A program made the position numbers and the translations under genes. From positions 88,963 to 152,962 of the forward strand of contig ONEX01000008.1 in NCBI GenBank assembly GCA_900316955.1: 64,000 nucleotides of DNA, read 5' to 3'. Within the stretch, counting starts at the first letter, position 1; the number at the start of each line of letters is the position of its first letter. The DNA comes from an uncultured Bacteroidales bacterium. Lineage in GTDB: Bacteria > Bacteroidota > Bacteroidia > Bacteroidales > UBA932. This document shows positions 23,258-32,226 of this stretch, in pieces. Below the pieces are notes generated by a model. The model was given only the letters and a program-made list of their open reading frames with translations, was not told where the DNA came from and made no database searches.

Positions 23258-25477
23258 ATGAGCAAAAGAAGAGGCGACCGGGCCCGTAACCGGAAAGAAC
23301 TGGGACAGAAGCGGCAGAAGAAAGTACGAGTCGTCCCCGAATACGTGGGAACGGCGATGATGTCCCGGGAGGGATTCGTGTTCGTACGCATTGAAGGACA
23401 GGAGGAAGACGTTTTCGTCAAGGCCTCCAAGACCCGGGGCGCCCTGCACGGGGACACCGTGCGGGTGGCGGTCACCCAGGAGCGGGAAGGCAATGTCCGG
23501 CGCCGCAGCGGCGAGATCATCGCCATCCTCGAGCGTTCCAAGAAGCCCTTCGTGGGCATTCTCCATATCGTCGGGAAGCAGGCCTGGGTGCTGATGTCTT
23601 CCAAGACGATGCCCTATGACATCTCGGTTCCCATTCCGGAAGGCGGCGTGCGCGGCATGAAGGTCGCGGCCGTCGTGGACGAGTGGCCGCGCGGCGAAGC
23701 GGGCCCCGTCGGCCACGTCGTGGACGTGCTGGGCATGCCTGGCGAAAACAATACCGAGATGCACGCCATCCTGGCGGAGTTCGGTCTTCCGTACAAGTTC
23801 GACAAGGCCGTGGAGAACGCCGCGGACGCCATTTCCGACGAGATCACCGACAAGGACCGCGCCGGCCGCAAGGATTTCCGGAAGACTCTCACCTTCACCA
23901 TCGACCCGGCCGATGCGAAGGACTACGACGACGCCCTGTCGTTCCGCAAGCTGGACAACGGCAACTACGAGGTGGGCGTCCATATCGCCGACGTCTCGTA
24001 CTACGTGAAGCCCGGGACGCCGGTGGACGCCGAGGCCCAGGCCCGCGGCACCTCCGTCTATCTGGTGGACCGCACCGTGCCCATGCTGCCGGAGAAACTC
24101 TCCAACAAGCTGTGCTCCCTGCGCCCGCACGAGGAGAAGCTCACCTTCTCCGCCGTGTTCGAGATCACCCCGCTCGCGAAGGTCATCAACCCCTGGTTCG
24201 GCCGGACGGAAATCATTTCCGACTACCGGTTCTCCTACGAGCTGGCCCAGGCCATCATCGACGCCGGGGACCACGCGATGGTCGAACAGTTCGGCGAAGG
24301 CTCGGAATGCGGTATCGTCCCGGACGAGGTGAAGGAAGCCGTCCTCACCCTCAACAAACTGGCCCTGAAGCTGCGCAAGAAGCGTTTCGCCGCCGGCGCC
24401 GTCAGCTTCGACCGCCCCGAAATGAAGGTCGACATCGACGAGAACGGCAAGCCCATCGCCGTGCGGCAGAAGTTCTCCAAGGAAGCCAACTGGCTCATCG
24501 AGGAGTTCATGCTCCTGGCGAACAAGAACGTGGCGGAGTACGTCGCCTCGGGCGGCAAGATGGGCGGCAAGGCCCTCTCCAACGCCAAGACTTTCGTCTA
24601 CCGTGTCCACGACGAGCCCAACCTCGAGAAAGTGACCGGCCTGCGCGAGTTCGCCGGCAACCTGGGCTACAAGATGGGCCCCATCGGCAGCGGCAAGGAC
24701 ATCGCCCTCTCGCTGAACAACCTCCTGGCCGACGCCAAGGAGAAGCCGGAGCTGGGCGCCATCCAGATCCTGGCGCTCCGGTCCATGGCCAAGGCCTGCT
24801 ACAGCACCGACAACATCGGCCATTACGGCCTGGCCTTCAAGTTCTACACGCATTTCACCTCCCCGATCCGCCGCTATCCGGACCTGATGGTCCACCGCCT
24901 GCTGGCGATGTACCTCCGCGGGGCCGATTCACAGTCCCTGGACTATTACACCGCCCAGTGCAAGCACGCCTCCGAACGGGAGGTGGTCGCCGCCGAGGCC
25001 GAGCGCGAGAGCGTCAAGTACAAGCTCGTGGAGTTCATGGAGGACAAGGTGGGCCAGGAGTTCGACGGCCACGTGTCCGGCGTCACCCAGTGGGGCATCT
25101 ACGTGGAGATCGAGCCCACCAAGATCGAGGGCATGATCCCGTACCGGACCATCCGGTCGGACTTCTACGACTTCGACGAGGACCACTACCGCGCCGTCGG
25201 CCGGCGCAAGCACGGCGTCATCAAGCTCGGCGACCCGCTCCGCATCCGCGTCAAGGGCACCAACCTGGAACAGAAGCTCCTGGACTACGAGCTCGTGGAG
25301 CCGGAACACGAAAACGACCCCGTGCCCTCCGAGGACGAATACATCGAATCCCTCACCGAGGCCCCGATGCCCAACCGGCCGCGCAAGCCCGGCCGGGCGG
25401 CCAGGAAAGGCTCCTCGACGCCCCGGAAGGGGGCGTTGAAGGCCGAGCGGGAAAAACTGAAGAAGGGCCGGAAATAA
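23258..25477 (+). CDS. rnr: Ribonuclease R
   Basis: The 739-residue product is a 3'-5' exoribonuclease of the RNB/RNase R family, which degrades structured RNA in the cytoplasm. Cold-shock-like RNA-binding domains come first, then the RNB catalytic domain with the metal-binding aspartates in TIDPADAKDYDDALSF, then an S1 domain (GHVSGVTQWGIYVEI) and a lysine-rich tail. I choose the ATG at 23258 (MSKRRGDRAR): the promoter -7 box ends at 23238, which rules out the far upstream frame start and leaves the ATG at 23243 nearly at the transcript start. The end is convergent with the next gene, one base apart. Confidence 0.95.
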   Translation: MSKRRGDRARNRKELGQKRQKKVRVVPEYVGTAMMSREGFVFVRIEGQEEDVFVKASKTRGALHGDTVRVAVTQEREGNVRRRSGEIIAILERSKKPFVGILHIVGKQAWVLMSSKTMPYDISVPIPEGGVRGMKVAAVVDEWPRGEAGPVGHVVDVLGMPGENNTEMHAILAEFGLPYKFDKAVENAADAISDEITDKDRAGRKDFRKTLTFTIDPADAKDYDDALSFRKLDNGNYEVGVHIADVSYYVKPGTPVDAEAQARGTSVYLVDRTVPMLPEKLSNKLCSLRPHEEKLTFSAVFEITPLAKVINPWFGRTEIISDYRFSYELAQAIIDAGDHAMVEQFGEGSECGIVPDEVKEAVLTLNKLALKLRKKRFAAGAVSFDRPEMKVDIDENGKPIAVRQKFSKEANWLIEEFMLLANKNVAEYVASGGKMGGKALSNAKTFVYRVHDEPNLEKVTGLREFAGNLGYKMGPIGSGKDIALSLNNLLADAKEKPELGAIQILALRSMAKACYSTDNIGHYGLAFKFYTHFTSPIRRYPDLMVHRLLAMYLRGADSQSLDYYTAQCKHASEREVVAAEAERESVKYKLVEFMEDKVGQEFDGHVSGVTQWGIYVEIEPTKIEGMIPYRTIRSDFYDFDEDHYRAVGRRKHGVIKLGDPLRIRVKGTNLEQKLLDYELVEPEHENDPVPSEDEYIESLTEAPMPNRPRKPGRAARKGSSTPRKGALKAEREKLKKGRK

Positions 25478-25478
25478 T

Positions 25479-28400
25479 CTATTTGAACGCGTTCTCGCTG
25501 AGGCCGGAGCCGGCGAGGCCGAGGTCGGCGAAGAAGGCGGGGACGGGACGCCCGAGGAGGGTGTCCACATACAGCTTGGCGATATACTGCGACAGCATGA
25601 AACCGTGGCCGCGCATGCCGACAAACAGGCCCGCGGCCGGGTCCACGATGTAGCGCGGCTCGGTGTAGTAGCCGCACCAGGTGGCCTGGAGGCTCATGCC
25701 CTTCAGCTGCGGGATCCATTCGGTGAAGACCTCGGTGGCGATTTCCAGGAAGGCCTGCGTATTGACCTTCAGGTTCTTGCCGGCCTCGGAGGCGTCGGAG
25801 GCGGGGGATGCGCAGCCGATGATCTGGCCGGTGGCGGCGAGCTGCTGGCCGTACACGGCGGAGAAGCCCTTGTAGTGGCGGCGGTCGATGAGCATGTCCA
25901 GCGAGTCTCCTTCACGTCCGATAAGCGGCAGCCGCTTGGTGATGAACGCCTGGTGGCGGACCGGGAAGAGGCCGGTGTCCAGGCCCAGCATCCGGGCGAA
26001 CTGCTCCGCGCCGGCGCCGAGGGCGTTCACGAAGACGGCGGTCTTGAACTTCCGGTAGCGTCCGTCGGCCGTCCGCACCGTGACGAGATAGGTCTTCCCG
26101 TCCTTCGCCACATCGACGAGTTCCGTGTCCTCCATCACCCGGCCGCCGAGGCCGGCGCCGATGAGGCGCACCGCGTCGATGGTCTTGCCGGGGCTGGCCT
26201 GCCAGCAGTCGTTGGAGATGAGGGCGTGGGAGTAGATGTCCAGGTTCGGATTGATGTACGGGGAAATCTCACGGGCGAAGTCTTTCCGGTCGATCATGTA
26301 GGCATCGGACCAGGCGCGGGAGGCGTCGAGGCTCTGGTAGGTGGCTTCGTCGTGGACGAAATTCACGTAGCGCGTCATCTTGAAGTCGATGTCGCACTGC
26401 TTCTGCAACTCTCTGAATATCTGCAGGTTGCCATTTGCGATTTCCGCGAGGGCGGGGACGGAGAAAGCCGGGCGGCCGCCGGCGATGCAGCGCCAGGAGC
26501 TGCCGTGGTCCTTGTTCACGAGGACCGGCTTCAGGCCGGCTTCCGCCAGGTAGCGGAACAGGGCCGTGCCGGCCATGCCGCCGCCGGCGACGAAGGCGCC
26601 CACCTCCTCGGCCGCCGCGTCGGAGAACTGCGGGGAAGTGACGAGGGTATGGGCCCCGGAGAGATTGCTCACGTTGCCGATCTCCACGAGGTTCGCCATC
26701 GGCCCGCGCGGGGTGAACTCGCCGGTCACCTCGATGCCGTACGCCCGGAGAATCTGCTTGGCGCGGGGAAGGCAGCGGGAACCGCGGCACGGGCCCATGC
26801 CCAGCCGGGTCACGTGCTTGAGCTCCTGCGCGGTGATGCGCTTGCGGCCCTTCAAGGCCTCTAGGATTTCCTGGAGGCTCACGTCCTCGCAGTGACAGAC
26901 GTAGGTCTCGGCTCCGTCGGCATGGCAGGGGACCAGCTTCAGCGGCTCGGGATAGTTCTCCTTGAGGATGAACCCGCGGGCGTCGGTGATGGGACCGTCC
27001 AGGCGGATGGCCTTGACGACGGCGATGTTCGTCTTGTTGGGCTTGGGAATCACGCGCTCGATCTCGCCTTCGCCTACCTTCTTGCCGTTGTCATCGACCA
27101 GGAAGACTTCCCTGGCGCCCGCCGGCAGGTTGAATTCCAGCGGGAGGAAGAGCTGGCCGCGGTCCTGGCGGTAGCCGAAAATGGCCAGGCCCGGACACTG
27201 CGCCACGCATTCCATGCAGCCGATGCACTTGTCATAGTCGATGACCGGCGTGACGGAGGTGGAACTCTTGGTGATCGCGCCCTGCTTGCAGGAGAACGAG
27301 CAAGGGTTGCAGGCGAAGCCGTACAGGCAGTCCGCGATGACGAAGCCCTTGGACACCCGTCTTTCGCCGGAGGGCATCGCGGGCTTGTCCAGCAGGCGGA
27401 CGGGGCGCTGCTGGGAGTCGACATAGTCCTTGGAGATGGTCAGGTAGTTGCTGTAGTCGATCCGCTTTCCGAGGTCCATCATCACCTCGTAGGCGCACTG
27501 GCGGCCCCGGAGGACGGCGGAAGTGCCCTCGCCGATCCGGACGGCGTCGCCCACGCCGTAGCAGGCGCGGCCGAACACCTCGGCCCCCTTGCGCAGGAGC
27601 TGGTTGTCAGGCAGCAGGCCCGTGCAGATGTTGATGCAGTCGATCCCGTCGATGCGCACTTCCGTCCCCGGGATGGGCTGGAAGTTCTCGCATTTGGCGA
27701 TGACGGCGCCTACGATGCCGGTGCGGTCCTCGTTCGGAATGGCTTCCACGAGGGTGTAGGACGTGAGGATGGGGATGCCGAGCCGGCGGACGCGGTTCGC
27801 CTGGACGGGGAAGCCGCCCTCGGCGGGCATCGCCTCGATGATGGCCTTGACCTTCGCCCCGGCCTGCACGGCCTGGTAGGAGGTGAGGTAGCCGATGTTG
27901 CCGGCGCCCACGGTGAGGATGTTCTTCCCGAGGAGGGTGAACTCCGTGTTCATCATCCGCTGCACGACGGCGGCGGTATAGACGCCCGGGAGGTCGTCAT
28001 TCTTGAAGGCGGGCATGAAGGGGAGCGCGCCGGCGGCCACCACGAGCTGGTCCGCATCGACATAGAAGATTTCCTGCGTGGCTACATTCTTGACGGCGAG
28101 GCGCTTGCCTTCCAGGATATCCCACACGACGCTGTCCAGCAGGATTCCTTCGTGCTGGCCGGTCCCGGTCCCTGAGCTTGTCGAAGGGGTCGAAGGGCCG
28201 GCGAGGGTCTCGGCGATGTCGAAGCCGCGCATGCCGCCGAACTTCTTCCGCTTCTCGAAAAAGAAGAACTGGTGCGTCTGCATCCGGAACTGGCCGCCGA
28301 TGGAACTGTTGTTGTCGATCACGAGACAGTCCACCCCGGCCGCCCGGAGTTCCTCGCGGACGGCGAGGCCGGCCGGGCCTGCGCCGATGATGGCGACGGT

Positions 28401-28745
28401 GGTCTTGTACACCTTCTTGGGCGCATCCTCCGATACGGCCCGGACCTCGGCAAAGCTCTCGGTCCCGGCGCGGTGGACTTCCTTCACGCCGTCCACCTTC
28501 GTGATGCAGATGCGGCGGATGTGGCCGTCCACGACCATCTCGCAGGCGCCGCACTTGCCGATCCCGCACTCCATCGTGCGGTTGCGGTCCTTCAGGCTGT
28601 GGTGATGGACGGGAAAGCCCGCCTGGTGCAGGGCGGCGGCGATGGTCTGGCCTTTCTGGCCGGTGACGGGATGTCCTTCGAAGATAAACGAATGCAGGTC
28701 CTCCTGCGGAACGCTGAGGATGGGATGCTCCGTGATTCTGTACAT
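25479..28745 (-). CDS. Single-chain FAD/iron-sulfur amino-acid-type dehydrogenase (HcnA-HcnB-HcnC-like fusion)
   Basis: The 1088-residue product joins parts that are usually separate subunits. Residues about 1-100 form a [2Fe-2S] ferredoxin domain (MECGIGKCGACEMVVDGHI). About 115-440 is a pyridine-nucleotide-type FAD oxidoreductase (VAIIGAGPAGLAVREEL). About 470-530 holds Cys clusters (CNPCSFSCKQG and CIGCMECVAQCPG) for 4Fe-4S centres. About 625-685 is a BFD-like [2Fe-2S] domain (VCHCEDVSLQEI and CRGSRCLP). About 725-1080 is a DAO-type FAD oxidase/dehydrogenase (AGGGMAGTALFRYLAE). HcnABC, opine oxidases, heterotetrameric sarcosine oxidase and dye-linked proline dehydrogenases share these parts. 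The substrate is probably an imino or N-alkyl amino acid; this is inference. A repeat element adds a PSTPSTSSG stretch near residue 187. Confidence 0.8.
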   Translation of the reverse strand: MYRITEHPILSVPQEDLHSFIFEGHPVTGQKGQTIAAALHQAGFPVHHHSLKDRNRTMECGIGKCGACEMVVDGHIRRICITKVDGVKEVHRAGTESFAEVRAVSEDAPKKVYKTTVAIIGAGPAGLAVREELRAAGVDCLVIDNNSSIGGQFRMQTHQFFFFEKRKKFGGMRGFDIAETLAGPSTPSTSSGTGTGQHEGILLDSVVWDILEGKRLAVKNVATQEIFYVDADQLVVAAGALPFMPAFKNDDLPGVYTAAVVQRMMNTEFTLLGKNILTVGAGNIGYLTSYQAVQAGAKVKAIIEAMPAEGGFPVQANRVRRLGIPILTSYTLVEAIPNEDRTGIVGAVIAKCENFQPIPGTEVRIDGIDCINICTGLLPDNQLLRKGAEVFGRACYGVGDAVRIGEGTSAVLRGRQCAYEVMMDLGKRIDYSNYLTISKDYVDSQQRPVRLLDKPAMPSGERRVSKGFVIADCLYGFACNPCSFSCKQGAITKSSTSVTPVIDYDKCIGCMECVAQCPGLAIFGYRQDRGQLFLPLEFNLPAGAREVFLVDDNGKKVGEGEIERVIPKPNKTNIAVVKAIRLDGPITDARGFILKENYPEPLKLVPCHADGAETYVCHCEDVSLQEILEALKGRKRITAQELKHVTRLGMGPCRGSRCLPRAKQILRAYGIEVTGEFTPRGPMANLVEIGNVSNLSGAHTLVTSPQFSDAAAEEVGAFVAGGGMAGTALFRYLAEAGLKPVLVNKDHGSSWRCIAGGRPAFSVPALAEIANGNLQIFRELQKQCDIDFKMTRYVNFVHDEATYQSLDASRAWSDAYMIDRKDFAREISPYINPNLDIYSHALISNDCWQASPGKTIDAVRLIGAGLGGRVMEDTELVDVAKDGKTYLVTVRTADGRYRKFKTAVFVNALGAGAEQFARMLGLDTGLFPVRHQAFITKRLPLIGREGDSLDMLIDRRHYKGFSAVYGQQLAATGQIIGCASPASDASEAGKNLKVNTQAFLEIATEVFTEWIPQLKGMSLQATWCGYYTEPRYIVDPAAGLFVGMRGHGFMLSQYIAKLYVDTLLGRPVPAFFADLGLAGSGLSENAFK
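28170..28188. repeat. Short dispersed palindromic element, copy 2, inside the FAD/Fe-S dehydrogenase gene
   Basis: CCCTGAGCTTGTCGAAGGG is the exact reverse complement of the core at 16237-16255. It is followed by a partial repeat GTCGAAGGG. On the coding strand it gives a low-complexity PSTPSTSSG stretch between two conserved parts of the HcnB-like domain. Confidence 0.7.
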
Positions 28746-28776
28746 GTCGATGTGGTTAGTTCAGTGTTTGGGCTAT

Positions 28777-28784
28777 CAAAGATA
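28777..28784 (-). promoter_or_regulatory. -7 box for the FAD/Fe-S dehydrogenase gene
   Basis: The minus strand reads TATCTTTG 32 bases before the ATG at 28745. No good -33 TTTG lies at the usual distance. Confidence 0.5.
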
Positions 28785-28882
28785 ACAAATCCGAACGAAA
28801 AACCTTGAAAAACCGACGATTTTTTACTGCCGGGGCCTTTCTCCCTTGGGACGGTCATTGCTTGTGAATAGAAGAGAATTGC

Positions 28883-28890
28883 TATCTTTG
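28883..28890 (+). promoter_or_regulatory. -7 box for the small peptide gene and the LRR lipoprotein
   Basis: TATCTTTG on the plus strand, with a TTG 18 bases upstream at 28862-28864. It lies 32 bases before the ATG of the 48-residue ORF. Confidence 0.5.
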
Positions 28891-28921
28891 TATGGAACTT
28901 AATCTGTAATTGTTTGGCTTT

Positions 28922-29068
28922 ATGTGCTATTCTGATGACAAGGCGTCTTCACGCAGCAAGTACGACGCTCCGCTGGCGAGAACGATTGCTCTCCGGTATG
29001 ATGCGTCATTCCTCCTTTCCGGCGGGAACAATGACAACGAATTGATCGATGAAGAGGATCTGTTTTAA
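28922..29068 (+). CDS. Small peptide (48 residues) upstream of an LRR lipoprotein gene
   Basis: An ATG at 28922, 32 bases after a -7 box, opens a 48-codon frame ending in TAA at 29066-29068, 12 bases before the LRR lipoprotein start. The product begins MCYSDDKAS, has a central RTIALRYDASFLLSGG and a very acidic end (NELIDEEDLF). There is no signal peptide or membrane segment. I recall similar short Bacteroidota peptides with a basic, aromatic start, a hydrophobic 'FLxSG' middle and an acidic end, often next to surface-protein genes, but no function that I can name. The codon use and acidic C-terminus look like real protein. It could be a leader peptide or a ribosomally made peptide precursor. 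Confidence 0.6.
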   Translation: MCYSDDKASSRSKYDAPLARTIALRYDASFLLSGGNNDNELIDEEDLF

Positions 29069-29080
29069 AGGACTTGCGCT

Positions 29081-30854
29081 ATGAAAACAAGAATGCTTGC
29101 CTGCCTGGCGCTGGCCCTTGTCCTCGGAGCCTGCCAGAAAGAATCGAAGAAGAATGCGACGCTTCCGGAAGAAAGCGCCGGCCTGCCCGAAATCCTCGCC
29201 GAGGTCGAATCCGGCCAGGAATCCCGTTCCACGGTCGCGTTCGACGAGCACAGGGTCGGCACCATCCTGTGGACGCCGTACGACGAGATCAACGTGTTTT
29301 TCGGGTCGGAAGGCTTCCGCTATGTCTCCCAGAATTCGCAGAATGCCGCGAACGCCGTTTTCCGCTCGACCGACGAAGGCGCCGAGATGGCAGAAGGCGA
29401 AGCGGACAATATCTGGGGCCTGTATCCATACGACAGGGATGCCGTCTGTGACGGCGCTTCCGTCACGACGACCCTTCCCGGAGCGCAGCGCGGCGTGCCG
29501 GAAACGTTCGATGACGACCTGTTCATCACCCTGGCCCATTCCACCACGAACACCCTGAAATTCTTCAACGTCTGCGGCGGCGTCCGGTTCAGCCTGACCC
29601 GCAGCGACATCGCCTCCGTCACCTTCAAGGGCAACAACGGGGAAGACATCGCCGGCGACATCTCTCTCACCTTCGTGGACGGCGCCCCGAAGGCGACCGT
29701 CGTGAACGGCCTCCAGGAGATCACCCTGACCCCGAGATACGGCAGAACCTTCGAGAAGGATGTCAACTATTGCATCGTCGTCCTCCCGGTCACCCTTTCC
29801 GGGGGCTTCACCATCACCTTCACGACGGAGAACGGCACCGTGGCCGAATTCGAATACACGGACAAGCCCATCACCATCAAGCGTTCCACCTTCGGCCGGA
29901 AGGCGGACTTCGACTCCTATTCCACCTTCGTCGGCTTCAAGACCCTCCACTATACCACCTCGGACGGTCAGCTGCTCAACTTGCCCTATCCCGACAGCTT
30001 CGGCGCCGCCATCGAATCCCATACCTATGAAAACGGCGTGGGCACGATTACCTTCGAGGCGCCTGTGAACGCAATCGGTGACAACGCTTTTTCCGGTTGC
30101 AATACGCTGACTTCCATCGACTTGCCTGAGGGATTGACGAGCATCGGGGAATCCGCATTCTACTATTGCACCGGCCTTACCTCCCTCACCATTCCGAGCA
30201 CGGTGACGAGCCTCGGCTACCGTGCTTTCTACTACTGCACGGGCCTGACATCGATGTACATTCCTGACAGCGTGACGAGTTTTGGCGGCAATTTGTTCCA
30301 GGGGACGAACGTCACCTCCGTGTCTTTGGGCCCTGTCGTGGAAACGCAGACGATGAATTCGCCCCTGAATGGTTGCCAGAACCTTTCGTGGCCACGCTTG
30401 CCAGGAACGCATTTTCCGGCTGTTACTATATGACGTCGATCACCCTGCCGGAGAGTTTGACGGGCATCGGCGAGTACGCGTTCAATGGTTGTTCCGGCCT
30501 GACGTCTTTAACCATCCCTGCCGGCGTGACGAGCATCGGCCAATCTGCATTCTCCAGTTGCACGGGCCTCACCTCGATAGATGTTCCCGGCAGTGTGACG
30601 AGCCTTGCAAACGCGGTGTTCTCAACTCCCTCACCATTCCGAGCACGGTGACGAGTCTCGGCTATCGCGCCTTCCAATATTGCACAGGCCTGACCGAATT
30701 CAAGTGTCTGCCGGTCACGCCTCCGAGCGCCGCGTCAGGGCTGTTCTATCAGGCGAGCGAATGCCCGATCTACGTGCCGGCGACCAGTGTGGAGGCTTAT
30801 CAGATGGCGGATAATTGGAAGGCCTACGCCGCCCGGATCCAGGCGATGCTGTAG
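29081..30854 (+). pseudogene. BspA-like leucine-rich-repeat lipoprotein, broken by two frameshifts
   Basis: The first frame (29081-30433) gives a lipoprotein signal (LALVLGAC), a fimbrillin-like domain (about residues 40-290; VGTILWTPYDEINVFF) and then LRR_5 repeats such as GDNAFSGCNTLTSIDLPEGL. Near 30375-30400 the repeats pass into a second frame (NAFSGCYYMTSITLPESL and on), and near 30610-30640 into a third that ends at 30854 with SVEAYQMADNWKAYAARIQA, the usual C-terminus of these proteins. At the second break part of a repeat (the C-x-GL segment) is also missing, which points to recombination between repeats. Each shift equals one missing base (mod 3). BspA-like proteins are surface adhesins; this copy can make only a shortened protein. 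Confidence 0.75.
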
Positions 30855-30856
30855 CG

Positions 30857-31507
30857 TTACGCGAACACTTCGCGCAGGACGGCGAGCGACCGGACGTTGA
30901 TGCTGGATTCCGTGTGGTATTCCAGATAGCGGAGGAGGTCTTCGCACAGGGCGTTGCGCTCTTCGCCCCGGAGGGGGAGGAGCATCGACTCGGAGAAGGT
31001 CGATGTCAGGAAGGGCTTGAGCTGCGCGAGGTGCTTTTCCGCGAAGGGAGCGATGTCCTCGAAGGTGGGGCTGAAGCCCAGGGCGCCGGCGAATTCCAGC
31101 AGGAACCGGATGTGGAAGTTGGAGAAATCGCTGTCCAGGCTGTCCAGCGTGAGGATGCTGCGGACGCACCAGGGGTACAGGCCGTCCTCCGCCTGCCCGT
31201 CCTTGACGGCGCGCAGGAGCACCTCCGACAGGAACAGGCTCATCGTATTCTTGTACAGGTTGTTCCGGATGCCGTTCAGCGGGTCTTTCGCCGTGAGGTT
31301 CCGGGCCGACCACAAGGTCGATTTCGGATTCGGGACGATGTCCATCTCCAGGATGTTCAGGGGCAGGAGCAGGGCCATCCCCGCTTTCCGGCCCACGCGG
31401 ACGAGGAATCCGCGCCGCCCGTACGCTTCCGAAAGCGTATGCACGACGACCGAATTCTCACCGAACTTCGTGTAGCCCAGGACGATCGCCTCGATGTTCT
31501 CCGTCAT
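30857..31507 (-). CDS. recO: DNA repair protein RecO
   Basis: The 216-residue product matches RecO: an N-terminal OB fold (IEAIVLGYTKFGENSVVVHTLSE) that binds single-stranded DNA and a helical C-terminal part (RFLLEFAGALGFSP). RecO loads RecA onto gaps with RecR. The zinc-binding cysteines of some RecO proteins are absent, and the length is slightly short compared with most Bacteroidota RecO (about 240). The start overlaps the end of rdgB by four bases, so the two are co-transcribed. Its end faces the broken LRR gene two bases away. Confidence 0.88.
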   Translation of the reverse strand: MTENIEAIVLGYTKFGENSVVVHTLSEAYGRRGFLVRVGRKAGMALLLPLNILEMDIVPNPKSTLWSARNLTAKDPLNGIRNNLYKNTMSLFLSEVLLRAVKDGQAEDGLYPWCVRSILTLDSLDSDFSNFHIRFLLEFAGALGFSPTFEDIAPFAEKHLAQLKPFLTSTFSESMLLPLRGEERNALCEDLLRYLEYHTESSINVRSLAVLREVFA

Positions 31508-32127
31508 CGGCTCTTCAGGTAGTCCGCCATGGCCCTGAGGGCCTTGCCGCGGTGGGAAATGGCGTTTTTCTGCTCTTCCGTAATTTCGGCGGCGGTGACG
31601 TCGTAACCGTCCGGGATGAAGACGGGATCGTAGCCGAACCCGCCCTTGCCGGCCTTGGTGTAGGCGATCTTTCCTTCCATGATGCCGTCGAAGAAATGCT
31701 TCTCTCCGCCGATGATGAGGGTGACGGAGGTGCGGAAGCGGGCCCGGCGGGTGGCGTGGGGGGTATTGAATCCGTACTCGCGGGCGACGGAGGCCTCGCG
31801 CTCGCGGCAGGCCATTTCCCGCAGGAGCCGGGCGATGTTGTCGGCCGGGTTCTTCTGCGGGCCGCCGTAGCGGGCGGTGTGGACGCCGGGCGCCCCGGCC
31901 AGGATCTCGACTTCCAGGCCGGTGTCGTCGGCGAAGCAGTCCAGGCCGGTCTTTTCGTAGATGTATTGGGCTTTCTGCAGGGAATTGGCCCTGAGGGTCT
32001 CGCCCGTTTCAGGTATATCTTCCGGAATGCCGGCTTCAGCGGGGGTGACGAGCTCGAAGCCCTCGCCCAGGATCTCGCTGGCCTCGCGCAGCTTGCCGGG
32101 ATTGCCGGTGGCAAAAACAATCTTCAT
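31504..32127 (-). CDS. rdgB: Non-canonical purine NTP pyrophosphatase, RdgB/HAM1 family
   Basis: The 207-residue product removes pyrophosphate from ITP, dITP and XTP and so keeps them out of nucleic acids. Signatures are MKIVFATGNPGKLREA at the start, FADDTGLEVEILAGAPGVHTARYGG in the middle and GGFGYDPVFIPDG and ISHRGKALRAM near the end. I start at ATG 32127, just before the family motif. The start at 32139 adds only MQLF. The -7 box TATCTTTG at 32156-32149 drives the rdgB-recO pair. It is cytosolic. Confidence 0.95.
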   Translation of the reverse strand: MKIVFATGNPGKLREASEILGEGFELVTPAEAGIPEDIPETGETLRANSLQKAQYIYEKTGLDCFADDTGLEVEILAGAPGVHTARYGGPQKNPADNIARLLREMACREREASVAREYGFNTPHATRRARFRTSVTLIIGGEKHFFDGIMEGKIAYTKAGKGGFGYDPVFIPDGYDVTAAEITEEQKNAISHRGKALRAMADYLKSR

Positions 32128-32148
32128 AAACAGTTGCAATTAACGCCG

Positions 32149-32177
32149 CAAAGATACTCCATTTTTTCGTAACTTTG
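32149..32177. promoter_or_regulatory. Divergent -7 boxes for rdgB-recO and the S41 protease gene
   Basis: TATCTTTG on the minus strand (32156-32149) lies 22 bases from the rdgB start, and TAACTTTG on the plus strand (32170-32177) lies 50 bases from the protease ATG at 32227. Confidence 0.5.
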
Positions 32178-32226
32178 TCCCGCTGGCACGCCGTTTGTGC
32201 GATGGCGTCCCTGGAACTGATTGCAT

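Noticed and set aside
30375-30640. Programmed ribosomal frameshifting in the LRR gene
   Set aside because: No slippery heptamer or following structure is evident, two shifts would be needed, and the second coincides with loss of part of a repeat.
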